Shown: positions 1-6,714, numbered from the stretch's first letter. The stretch is DNA of 7,409 nt from Acidobacteriaceae bacterium (GCA_003165855.1 PMXH01000212.1:4408-11816), one strand, 5' to 3'. Numbers and translations: made by a program. The notes: generated from the letters alone by a model not told the origin.

Positions 1-62
1 GCGACCCAGAAGGGACGCTCGAAGCCGGTGCGGATCTCATGCAAGCGTTCGGAAAAACTCAA
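1..62 (-). CDS. N-terminal fragment of a probable MFS/POT-type transporter (runs off left edge)
   Basis: Only the first 20 codons lie in the window, followed by two bases of the next codon. The start is a TTG at 62-60 with an AGGGGAG Shine-Dalgarno at 69-75, six bases upstream. The readable peptide is MSFSERLHEIRTGFERPFWV and the next codon begins GC. From memory, a leader ending in GFERPFWVAN followed by an E-x-FERLSYY segment is typical of acidobacterial MFS transporters related to the POT peptide-transporter group, with the first membrane helix just after. That family call is inference from 20 residues. The same frame stays open further upstream, but that stretch crosses a repeat-like motif and has no comparable ribosome site. 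The gene lies 72 nt downstream of the DUF167 gene on the same strand. Confidence 0.5.
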   Translation of the reverse strand, partial: MSFSERLHEIRTGFERPFWV

Positions 63-68
63 GAGTGG

Positions 69-75
69 CTCCCCT
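69..75 (-). promoter_or_regulatory. Shine-Dalgarno for the TTG-initiated edge gene
   Basis: On the minus strand the sequence reads AGGGGAG, then CCACTC, then TTG. The match to the anti-SD is strong and the six-base spacing is suitable. This is what supports the TTG at 62 as a start codon. Confidence 0.55.
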
Positions 76-96
76 GGTGAATGGAGTGGCGCGGGC

Positions 97-122
97 GTCC
101 CGTCGACAAGCTCAGGGTGGAC
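97..122. repeat. Dispersed-repeat-like motif (GTCGACAAGCTCAGGG core)
   Basis: Bases 99-117 read CCCGTCGACAAGCTCAGGG, flanked by GTCC (97-100) and GGAC (119-122). The core closely resembles the TTCGACAAGCTCAGGG element that I recall recurring many times in intergenic DNA of diverse environmental bacterial genomes. It contains the palindrome GTCGAC. It lies in the 72-nt gap between the DUF167 gene and the edge transporter gene, a typical site for such elements. Only one copy is visible, so its repeat status cannot be shown from this window. Confidence 0.4.
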
Positions 123-134
123 CCTCGCTCACGT

Positions 135-404
135 CTACAATCCAACGCGCTTCCTGACTTCTTCGGCTGAAAGTCCGATTACGCGAATGACTTTTTGGTG
201 ACTGCTCTGGCCGGAGGCAATGGTAACGGAAGAGCGCGGTACCTTCAAAAGTTTTGCAAAGAATTCGATGCAGGCCTGGTTGGCCTTCCCATCGATCGGC
301 GGCGCGGTAAGGGAAACTTTGAGTACGTCGCCGAGTTCGCCAGTAATCGCATTTTTCTTGGCGCGGGGATGGACCTTGACTGCAAAGGTAACGCCGTTAG
401 CCAT
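135..404 (-). CDS. DUF167 family protein (YggU-like)
   Basis: This small soluble protein has 89 residues from the ATG at 404, or 95 if a TTG at 422 is used. It shows the DUF167 hallmarks in order: an N-terminal VKVHPRAKKN strand, a central LKVSLTAPPIDGKANQA stretch with the DGKAN signature, and SGQSSHQKVIRVIG near the C-terminus. The length matches the family's usual ~90-100 residues. The molecular function of DUF167 is not established; in many bacteria the gene lies in a yggS-yggT-yggU neighbourhood, as here. I prefer the ATG because MANGVTFAVKVHPRAKK begins like family members, although neither start has a clear Shine-Dalgarno. Translation probably depends on coupling to the gene upstream, whose stop codon is 22 nt away (4 nt from the TTG). 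Confidence 0.88.
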   Translation of the reverse strand: MANGVTFAVKVHPRAKKNAITGELGDVLKVSLTAPPIDGKANQACIEFFAKLLKVPRSSVTIASGQSSHQKVIRVIGLSAEEVRKRVGL

Positions 405-426
405 TTGTCGTGTAAAGATCAATTGT

Positions 427-870
427 TTAGCGACTCAATACCGCGATCCCGATGCATGCAAAAACGACTGCAATTCCTATGGCAATGTAGACGATGTAGT
501 CGCGCAAACGATGGGTCGGTACTAGAGACTTGCGATACTCGGGGAACGCGCAATAAACCATGACCAGGATGTAGTGATCTTGTTTCCGCAACGCGTCAAG
601 CGCATCTTTCCATGTCTGCTCCTGGCTGGATGATTCGTGCCGGTCACGATCAAGAGCTTTCTTAAGGAGACTGACAACTTTGGCTTCGTACTCATCGCTG
701 TTGTAGTTGCGTTCGAACTCGGCGTTGACCTCGTAGATGTCGGGGAGGGAAGGGGACACCTCGGTGAAATAGAGCATCTTCTTCTCAACCTCGGAAAGGT
801 TCACCTGCTCGACCTCAGCCTCGTCGATGACCCTTGAAATGAGAAACTGCTTCGCCGCTGTAGACTCCAC
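427..870 (-). CDS. Conserved-looking tail-anchored membrane protein of unknown function (147 aa)
   Basis: I do not recognise a named family. From the GTG start the protein has 147 residues. Residues 1-120 are hydrophilic and rich in acidic residues and Lys/Arg, including a helical stretch around 60-95. One hydrophobic helix at about 124-145 (DYIVYIAIGIAVVFACIGIAVL) ends two residues before the C-terminus, so it looks tail-anchored with its bulk probably in the cytoplasm. The frame remains open to 963, but that extension overlaps the yggS 3' end. The GTG at 870 is chosen because AGAGGAG sits nine bases upstream. The gene begins 28 nt after yggS and is followed by the DUF167 gene, the position often held by multi-pass YggT. 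Its sequence does not look like YggT. A role linked to its neighbours is only inferred. Confidence 0.75.
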   Translation of the reverse strand: MESTAAKQFLISRVIDEAEVEQVNLSEVEKKMLYFTEVSPSLPDIYEVNAEFERNYNSDEYEAKVVSLLKKALDRDRHESSSQEQTWKDALDALRKQDHYILVMVYCAFPEYRKSLVPTHRLRDYIVYIAIGIAVVFACIGIAVLSR

Positions 871-879
871 GCGATTGTT

Positions 880-886
880 CTCCTCT
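880..886 (-). promoter_or_regulatory. Shine-Dalgarno that fixes the GTG start at 870
   Basis: The minus strand reads AGAGGAG, nine bases, then GTG. It lies in the short gap after the yggS stop codon at 899-901. It argues against the longer reading that would start at 963 inside yggS. Confidence 0.7.
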
Positions 887-898
887 GGTCCTCTACAG

Positions 899-1603
899 TT
901 AACCCCTTGCTCGTTCGCCAAAGATTGCGGTGCCCACGCGCACGCAAGTCGATCCCTCTTCAATCGCTATTTCGAAATCGTGCGACATGCCCATGGAAAG
1001 CTGATCCATAGCAACGGCGGGCGGCTTGCGGGAGGCAATCATGTCGCGTAATTCGCGCAGCTTGCGAAAGTAAGGTCGCGCGCCTTCGGGGTCGTCCGTG
1101 AACGGAGGCACCATCATCAGCCCGCGGAACACCAGCGCCTGCAGCCGAGGCGCTGCGACCAGCAATTCGTCGAGTGCGGGCGAGTCCGGCGCGACGCCAC
1201 TCTTGGCGGGTTCACCGCCGATGTTGATTTCGATGAGCACATCCAGCCTCTTGCCGAGTGCGCGCGCCGCAGCGTCCAGCTTCTCCGCCAGCTTGAGCGA
1301 ATCGACCGAATCCACGGCGCGAAACAGCTCCGCGGTGTTCGCGGCCTTGTTGGTTTGAAGATGTCCGATCATGTGCCATTCGGCGTCGCGCAAATCCCGA
1401 AGAGCGTCGAACTTGCCGGCAACTTCCTGAACGCGGTTTTCTCCGAATAATCTAACACCAGCGTTATAGGCTTCGCGGATGCGCTCCGGCGGCTGGGTCT
1501 TGCTGACGGCCATCAGAGTGATGTCGTCGGGGCTTCGTCCAGCGCGGCGCACCGCAGCGGCGATGCGCTCTTTAATCGATGCAACGTTTGCAGCGACGGA
1601 CAT
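899..1603 (-). CDS. yggS: YggS family pyridoxal phosphate homeostasis protein (PLPBP/PROSC)
   Basis: This 234-residue cytosolic protein has the usual YggS length. Residues 30-36 (LMAVSKT) carry the PLP-binding lysine at K35. Other family hallmarks are RLFGENRVQE (51-60), WHMIGHLQTNK (76-86), a VLIEINIGGEPAKSG strand, MGMSHDF (204-210) and RVGTAIFG (223-230), which contribute to the phosphate-binding end of the TIM-barrel. Members bind PLP without a known catalytic turnover and buffer vitamin B6 and amino/keto-acid pools. The ATG at 1603 gives the standard N-terminus, although no strong Shine-Dalgarno precedes it. It is the first gene of a compact leftward cluster with the 147-residue membrane protein and DUF167. 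The 109 nt up to the OPT gene contain no obvious consensus promoter. Confidence 0.96.
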   Translation of the reverse strand: MSVAANVASIKERIAAAVRRAGRSPDDITLMAVSKTQPPERIREAYNAGVRLFGENRVQEVAGKFDALRDLRDAEWHMIGHLQTNKAANTAELFRAVDSVDSLKLAEKLDAAARALGKRLDVLIEINIGGEPAKSGVAPDSPALDELLVAAPRLQALVFRGLMMVPPFTDDPEGARPYFRKLRELRDMIASRKPPAVAMDQLSMGMSHDFEIAIEEGSTCVRVGTAIFGERARG

Positions 1604-1703
1604 GAGAAGAGTAGATCACGAACGGATCTTCGCTGCTCGTAAGACGAAGACAACGCCCGCCATCGGCGAAGCCGAAGGAAATGCGCGCGTCAGCACGTCT
1701 ACT

Positions 1704-1729
1704 CCACGGTTATTACATGATAGCCGTGG
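1704..1729. repeat. 10-bp inverted repeat over the OPT stop codon, possible weak terminator
   Basis: CCACGGTTAT (1704-1713) and ATAGCCGTGG (1720-1729) form an inverted repeat with a six-base loop and one non-matching pair. The OPT stop codon (1713-1715) lies inside it. In the OPT mRNA the odd position is a C-A mismatch; in plus-strand RNA it is a G-U wobble. No U-tract follows on the minus strand, so it is not a classical intrinsic terminator. It might slow ribosome or exonuclease passage or separate OPT expression from yggS. Confidence 0.45.
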
Positions 1730-3761
1730 GCGGTGCCGGTTCTTCCGGAGTGCCGGCGTTGGCCAGCGGCACGCGCACCATCACGAAGATCAGCACAGCG
1801 AGCGCGGCCAGTGCCACCCAGAATGAAGGCGTCCAGTGGATCAGAGTTACATCCTTGCCCGACCCTACGAGCCCGGCGATGACCAGGCCGCAAAGCGCCT
1901 CGCCCGCGATCAGGCCGGAAGCGGTGAGCACGCCCGCGTTTTCCACGCGTGCCTTCTGTGCATCGTTGAGGCCGCGGCGGTCGCGAAGTTTGTCGGTGAG
2001 CCAGCGGATCACGCCACCCACAAAGATTGCAAACGTGGTCCCCAGCGGCAGATACATTCCGACCGCAAACAGCATCACGCTTTTCACTTCAATCAGGATC
2101 ATGGCAATGCCCAGCAGGATTCCTACAATCACCAGCGGCCACGCCATGTCGCCGCCAACAATGCCTTTAGACAACATGGCCATCAATCCGGCCTGCGGGG
2201 CGGGCAGCGCCGCGCTGCCGAAGTGGTATGCCTTGTCGAGTATGGCCAAGGGAAAGAACAACACCAGTGATGCCACAACAACGCCCAACAAGTCTCCGAT
2301 CTGCATCTTAGACGGCGTGCCGCCCAGGATGTGGCCGACCTTCAAGTCCTGTAGCATTTCGCCCGCGACGGCGGAGGACACGCAGACCACCGCCGCTACT
2401 CCCAGAACAGCCGCCACGCCTCCGGTTCCGGAGACGCCGAGTGCCACCATTAATAGCGCGGCAATCACCAGCGTGCACAGGGTCAACCCCGATACTGGAT
2501 TGTTGGACGAGCCGATCATGCCAACCAGGTTTCCGGAAACGGCAGCGAAGAAGAAGCCTAGAACGATCATCACCAGCGCCGCTACCACGGAAGCGGTAAT
2601 CACTTGCGAGTTCGATAGATTGCCTGCGCTGCCGATGAAATAGTAGTAGAGGGCAATCATGGCCAGGAATACGACGCCGATGCCGGCAAAAATCGCCTTG
2701 GCCGGAAGATCGCGCTCCGTGCGGTTCGTGGCTTCATGCACCGCAGCCGATTTCTTCAGATCCGAAACGGCGCGGGCCATACCGACACCCAACTGCTTGC
2801 GCATCTTGAACAGTGTGTAGGAAGCTCCTACCAGCATTCCGCCGACGGCGATGGGGCGCACGATCGAGTAGTAGATGGCCCCTGCCAGCAGCGGCCATGC
2901 GATGGTTTGTCCGGCGGGTTGTGTGGCCTGAATATACGGGCCAATGGTGAAGGTTAGGAGCGGAACCAGCAAACCCCAGGCCAGCACGCCTCCGGCAAAA
3001 TTCAGCGCGGCCAGCCGCGGACCGATGATGTAGCCGACGCCGAGATAAGCAGGGCTGATGTCGGGCGCCGTTAGCAGGGTTGCGCCGCCAGTGATGGTCG
3101 TCGCCACATTCGGATTGGTACTGGTGCGCAGCAACAGCTTCTTGCCGAGCGCACTGATGGTGACCGGAAACGTATTGTTGGCCGAGAAAACATTGATTGC
3201 GCCCAGCAGGTACATGAATCCGCCAAAGCCCATGTTGGCAAACAGAATCTTGGCTGCCTTGGCGCCTTGCTGCCCGGCTTTGTGAATCTCCGAAGCGGCC
3301 ACCGATTCGGGATAGGGGAGGTCGGCGTCTTCCACCATCACGCGCCGGAGCAAGGTTACAAAAAGAATTCCCAGCGTGCCGCCGATCATCATCAGGGCAA
3401 CGGAGTTCCAATATTTTGCCCTTGTCAGCCCCGGCCACAATCCCGCCATGACAAAAGCCGGGATCGTGAACACTGCGCCGGCCGCCACCGACTCCCCAAT
3501 CGAGCCCACGGTTCGTGCGATGTTTTCCTCGAGCAGCGTCCCTTTCATCAGCCGCAGCAGTGCCATGCCGATCACGGCCGCGGGATAGGTTGCGGCAATT
3601 GTCATTCCCGCCTTTAACCCGAGATAGGCATTGGCGGCCCCGAGAACCGCCGTCATCACCAAGCCGATGAGCACGGCACGAAAAGTGAACTCCTTCATCT
3701 CCATGGTTTCGGGAACGTAAGGAACGTGTTTCTTGGGGACCGGTGGGGCGACCGTGCTCAT
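1713..3761 (-). CDS. OPT family oligopeptide transporter
   Basis: This 682-residue inner-membrane protein consists of many hydrophobic segments (roughly 14-16 helices), as expected for bacterial OPT carriers. Family features seen include NAYLGLKAGMTIAATYPAAV (44-63), an ESVAAGAVFTIPAF helix (90-103), LPYPES after an LRR turn (138-153), GSSNNPVSGLT (417-427) and QDLKVGHILGGTP (471-483). A hydrophilic cytosolic loop spans about 320-352. OPT proteins are proton-coupled carriers of small peptides or metal-chelate compounds; the bacterial branch is close to the yellow-stripe-like group, and the substrate here cannot be read from sequence. The ATG at 3761 has GAGGA eight bases upstream (3770-3774). 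The gene is divergent from tonB and is followed after 109 nt by yggS. Confidence 0.95.
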   Translation of the reverse strand: MSTVAPPVPKKHVPYVPETMEMKEFTFRAVLIGLVMTAVLGAANAYLGLKAGMTIAATYPAAVIGMALLRLMKGTLLEENIARTVGSIGESVAAGAVFTIPAFVMAGLWPGLTRAKYWNSVALMMIGGTLGILFVTLLRRVMVEDADLPYPESVAASEIHKAGQQGAKAAKILFANMGFGGFMYLLGAINVFSANNTFPVTISALGKKLLLRTSTNPNVATTITGGATLLTAPDISPAYLGVGYIIGPRLAALNFAGGVLAWGLLVPLLTFTIGPYIQATQPAGQTIAWPLLAGAIYYSIVRPIAVGGMLVGASYTLFKMRKQLGVGMARAVSDLKKSAAVHEATNRTERDLPAKAIFAGIGVVFLAMIALYYYFIGSAGNLSNSQVITASVVAALVMIVLGFFFAAVSGNLVGMIGSSNNPVSGLTLCTLVIAALLMVALGVSGTGGVAAVLGVAAVVCVSSAVAGEMLQDLKVGHILGGTPSKMQIGDLLGVVVASLVLFFPLAILDKAYHFGSAALPAPQAGLMAMLSKGIVGGDMAWPLVIVGILLGIAMILIEVKSVMLFAVGMYLPLGTTFAIFVGGVIRWLTDKLRDRRGLNDAQKARVENAGVLTASGLIAGEALCGLVIAGLVGSGKDVTLIHWTPSFWVALAALAVLIFVMVRVPLANAGTPEEPAPPTAIM

Positions 3762-3950
3762 GGGCGAAATCCTCGCAAAGGTGGGTTGAGACCCAATTTT
3801 CTAACTTATTGGCGAAACACAGGAACCGCGCACGTTAGCATGCGGGCGGGCTTTATTACAAGTGGGACGCGGGCCAGCAAGGGTGGAAGCCGCACCCGGA
3901 CCTTGGAACCCTCCCTACCACGAAACGCTTCCTGCATCTAAGATAGAACG
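3762..3950. promoter_or_regulatory. Divergent intergenic region between the OPT gene and tonB
   Basis: These 189 bases must carry the promoters of both divergent genes. On the OPT side a good Shine-Dalgarno is present at 3770-3774. An AT-rich patch around 3795-3812 is the likeliest place for its -10 element, although no clear -35/-10 pair is visible. On the tonB side TAAGAT (3939-3944) is a possible -10 that ends six bases before the ATG. No convincing -35 lies 16-18 bases upstream of it. No clear operator palindrome was found. Confidence 0.45.
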
Positions 3951-5612
3951 ATGCGCCAAATGGGCCCACTGGAGCTGGCAGAGACCGAACCACCCCTCGC
4001 GGACCTCCGTCTGCTGATTGCACCCGAACCCCGGCATCGAGTCTTCCTGCAGAATCTTCGCGATCTGTTTCGCAGACGCGAGGATGCTCCTCTGCATTTG
4101 CAATCCGCTCCAGCGGCTTTCTGGCCGGATGTCTTCGTGGACCGCCAGCTTCCCTGGCGTCGCTTCTTGCAGTCCGGCGCGTATCATGCGATGGCGGTCG
4201 CCGTGATCTGGGCGGGATCGCGCTTCCTTGCGTTGCAGCCTCACGCCACCCCTCTGCCCACGTTCACGCATGCCGACGTGGTGTATTACACGCCCTCGGA
4301 ATATCTACCGCCGCTCGACACTCGCCGCCCAACCACCGACCAGCCGCGCCAAGCCGACCCGGAATTCTCGGCCCAGCCCATCATTTCCGTGCCCCCGCAA
4401 GCCGATAATCGCTCGCAGACGATCGTCACCGCGCCCAACGTTCAGCTACAGCATGACGTTGCTTTGCCCAACACGGTAGCTTGGTCGGACACGCCGCGCT
4501 TGCCGATTGCGCCCGCCCCCACCGTGCTGGCATCTGAGATCACTCGCCTCGCGCCGCGCATGGATCGCTCCGTGATTGCGCCGCCCCCGGAGGTGGACAA
4601 CACATCGCGCAAAGCCATGCGAACTCCGGAGGCTTCCGTCGTCGCTCCTCCGCCCGACTTGGATGCCGCCTCTCACCGGCACCTTGGCGAACTCAACATC
4701 GGACACAGCACCGTCATCGCGCCCGCCCCGCAGCTTTCTCTGGACGAACAGCGCACCGTGGCTCAAGGCCCCTCCGCTCCGCGCGGACATGCTGCGCAGG
4801 TCATCGCTCCTCCACCTTCTCTGGGAAGAACCTCTGGAGGTTCGCGTTCCGGGGGAGGCATGGTCGCCCTCAGCCTTCATCCCGCGGTGGGAGCGCCGCC
4901 AGTGGCTGTGGCCGGCAATCGCCGCGGCACTTTCTCCGCCACTCCGGAAGGACATCGCGGAGCGTCCGGCGCTCCCGGCAGTTCCACCGGCGCTTCCACG
5001 GCGACCGGAGTGGGATCCAACGGCAAGGGAGCCGGCAACTTGCCCGCCGGACTCTACGTCGGCAAGAACTCTAGCGCCAACTCCGTCAACCCAAATCTGA
5101 TCGCCGGCATGCGTCCGCCGCGTGTATCGCGGACTCCGCAGCCCGAAGGCGACAGCAAGCTCTCGGAAGCCGAGCGCGCCGTGTTCGGCGACCGCAAGAT
5201 CTACTCGATGAGCCTGAACATGCCCAATCTCAACTCCGCCGGAGGCAGTTGGATCATCCGCTTCGCCGCGCTCAAGTCGGAATCGAGCTCCGGTAGGCCT
5301 ACTTCTGCCGACGCGGCTCCCGACGATCTGGCGTCGCCGGTGGCGACAAGTAAGGTTGATCCCGCTTACCCGCTGGAACTGATGAAGCAGAACGTGAGCG
5401 GTACCGTCATTCTCTATGCCGTCATCCTCGCCGATGGTACGGTAGGCCGGGTGCGTGTGCTGCGCAGCGTCGATGAGCGTCTCGATCGATTCGCCAGCCA
5501 AGCCATTGCCAAATGGCAATTCCAGCCCGCGACGAAAAACGGAAATCCGGTCGCTGTCGAAGCCACTTTCTGGATTCCCTTCCATCCCTCGCGCGTGGGA
5601 TCGGGCTTCTGA
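3951..5612 (+). CDS. TonB family energy transducer with extended Pro-rich linker
   Basis: The protein has 553 residues, about twice the length of classical TonB. Residues 1-75 are a charged cytoplasmic region with LRDLFRRRED (36-45) and FWPDVFVDRQLPWRRFLQSG (57-76). One membrane helix at about 77-96 anchors it in the inner membrane. Residues 100-300 are Pro-rich periplasmic linker with five APPP-type repeats, and 285-370 are Gly/Ser-rich. A compact module at about 404-441 (AERAVFGDRKIYS, then MPNLNSAGGSWIIRF) precedes the C-terminal TonB domain (469-548), which contains YPLELMKQNVSGTV, ADGTVGRVRVLRS and AIAKWQFQPA. TonB proteins pass proton-motive energy from ExbB/ExbD to outer-membrane receptors; none of those partners is in the window. 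No Shine-Dalgarno is seen before the ATG. A second in-frame ATG three codons on is an alternative start. Confidence 0.92.
   Translation: MRQMGPLELAETEPPLADLRLLIAPEPRHRVFLQNLRDLFRRREDAPLHLQSAPAAFWPDVFVDRQLPWRRFLQSGAYHAMAVAVIWAGSRFLALQPHATPLPTFTHADVVYYTPSEYLPPLDTRRPTTDQPRQADPEFSAQPIISVPPQADNRSQTIVTAPNVQLQHDVALPNTVAWSDTPRLPIAPAPTVLASEITRLAPRMDRSVIAPPPEVDNTSRKAMRTPEASVVAPPPDLDAASHRHLGELNIGHSTVIAPAPQLSLDEQRTVAQGPSAPRGHAAQVIAPPPSLGRTSGGSRSGGGMVALSLHPAVGAPPVAVAGNRRGTFSATPEGHRGASGAPGSSTGASTATGVGSNGKGAGNLPAGLYVGKNSSANSVNPNLIAGMRPPRVSRTPQPEGDSKLSEAERAVFGDRKIYSMSLNMPNLNSAGGSWIIRFAALKSESSSGRPTSADAAPDDLASPVATSKVDPAYPLELMKQNVSGTVILYAVILADGTVGRVRVLRSVDERLDRFASQAIAKWQFQPATKNGNPVAVEATFWIPFHPSRVGSGF
4503..4826 (+). 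repeat. Five quasi-periodic (V/I)APPPx(L/V) repeats in the TonB linker
   Basis: Units begin at residues 185 (PIAPAPTVL), 208 (VIAPPPEVD), 230 (VVAPPPDLD), 255 (VIAPAPQLS) and 284 (VIAPPPSLG). They are spaced 23, 22, 25 and 29 residues apart. Synonymous codons differ between units, so the similarity is at the protein level rather than a recent DNA duplication. Confidence 0.8.
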
Positions 5613-5630
5613 TCGGCCACCCGCCTCATT

Positions 5631-6713
5631 TCATCGCAGGGGTGCGTTCACCAGCGTCAACTTTTGCTCTTCCAGTTGCAACTTCAGAAACGTGAATCCA
5701 TCGTTGCCGGAAAAGCACAGCGCTGAGAGGTTGTGTGACTCATCGGGAAGCGTGTAGTAGCCAAAGGTCCTTCCATCATCCGCGCGGACCACTAGGAATC
5801 TGGGAACGAAGGAATCGCCCTGAGGTTCGAGGACTGTAATGGCGATGAGACCCTCGGAAACCGTTAATCCCCGGGCGATCAAGGCCGGATCGGGCTTCCT
5901 ATAGGGTATGCGACGAGCGATTTCTCCGGTTGCCGAAACAACCGTAATGACATTAGCGTCGAGCAGATAGACATTGCCGTCCTGACCCGCCGCAAGGCCT
6001 GCGTCCTGGATGGATTTGCTTTGCGCAGCCAGATCCAACTCCGGGAAGCCAGTGAGTTCTCTGCGGAGTTTCCCGCTCGCATCGAACACTGCTGCATAGT
6101 TCTTGGCTGCGTTACTTCCGGGCGCAACGCGAATATAGCCTTGCAGGAGCAAAGCCCCGTCGTCAAAGACCGCAAGCGATGCCGCCATCAACCGCTCCGG
6201 CACCTCGGGTTTAACTGTGTGCTGAACGCTGCCGTCGGGATTGAACTCGATTACGACGACACCCTGGTCGTTCTCATTCTGTAGCAAATCGTAAATCTCT
6301 CCCGGCGGCGTGACGAAGAAATCTCGAAATCCAGCCATCCCTAAGGCGTCAGGCTTCTCCGGCTTAGGCGGCGCGAAGGCGCCGCTGCGAGCTCCGTCGT
6401 GAGAAATCTCGAGAATCGATTCGGAGTGCCTTGCACCGGCGAGTCTGAAGTACATGTTACTGCTTGAATCGCACTTGGCTCCATCCATGTGGGCAAACGG
6501 GGGCACCAGCACTGGTTTCGGTGAGCCCGGCTGCAACACGCGCGGCGCGTCTTCGGCGAGCCGGCCCTGCTTACTCACCCGCTGAGCCGTGGCGGGCGCC
6601 CCGCTGCCGGATTGGGGCGCGCTCGCCACTTGCGACGAGACCCCGGCCAGCTGGCCTAAGCCCGACGAACAGGCAAGCAGCAACAAGGACGCAAGCGGCA
6701 AAGTTCGAAACAT
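5631..6713 (-). CDS. Exported propeller-like protein, probable lipoprotein (360 aa, unknown function)
   Basis: I do not recognise a named family. From the ATG at 6713 the N-terminus MFRTLPLASLLLLAC has a short basic start, a hydrophobic core and a lipobox (LLAC, lipidated Cys15, Ser at +2). A cleavable Sec signal without lipidation, cut near residue 21, is possible. A low-complexity Ser/Gln/Gly-rich spacer (about 16-60) leads into a domain of about 300 residues with recurring strand-turn units such as VVVIEFNPDGSV (152-163), YAAVFDASGKLRREL (206-220), VYLLDANVITVVSATGEI (248-265) and FLVVRADDGRTFGYY (306-320). This pattern fits a beta-propeller, inferred by eye. The frame is open to 6944, but that extension covers the upstream gene and would bury the signal peptide. 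The gene follows the Cys-rich gene by one base, so it is probably translated by re-initiation. Confidence 0.8.
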   Translation of the reverse strand: MFRTLPLASLLLLACSSGLGQLAGVSSQVASAPQSGSGAPATAQRVSKQGRLAEDAPRVLQPGSPKPVLVPPFAHMDGAKCDSSSNMYFRLAGARHSESILEISHDGARSGAFAPPKPEKPDALGMAGFRDFFVTPPGEIYDLLQNENDQGVVVIEFNPDGSVQHTVKPEVPERLMAASLAVFDDGALLLQGYIRVAPGSNAAKNYAAVFDASGKLRRELTGFPELDLAAQSKSIQDAGLAAGQDGNVYLLDANVITVVSATGEIARRIPYRKPDPALIARGLTVSEGLIAITVLEPQGDSFVPRFLVVRADDGRTFGYYTLPDESHNLSALCFSGNDGFTFLKLQLEEQKLTLVNAPLR

Positions 6714-6714
6714 C

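Noticed and set aside
195..563. Plus-strand open frames of about 100-120 codons opposite the DUF167 and 147-residue genes
   Set aside because: They are complements of a recognised family and its operon neighbour, with no motifs.
1663..1675. TCGGC-GAA-GCCGA mini-hairpin between OPT and yggS
   Set aside because: It is a short, common GC-rich self-complementary sequence with no U-tract; not enough to call a terminator.
1681..2643. A 320-codon plus-strand open frame opposite the OPT gene
   Set aside because: It is the complement of a confidently identified membrane transporter; its Pro/Thr/Ser-rich composition is what antisense of hydrophobic codons gives.
3084..3438. Alternative minus-strand frame inside the OPT gene that resembles a separate Arg-rich protein
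   Set aside because: It is an out-of-frame reading of the OPT codons; the true frame is continuous with family motifs, so there is no frameshift.
3782..3795. TGGGT-TGAG-ACCCA mini-hairpin in the OPT leader followed by ATTTT
   Set aside because: The stem is only five base pairs and there is no upstream plus-strand gene to terminate; chance is likely.
4446..5585. A 379-codon minus-strand open frame opposite the tonB gene
   Set aside because: It is antisense to a recognised TonB protein, is Arg/Gly/Ser-rich with no motif, and arises from GC-rich codons lacking stops on the other strand.
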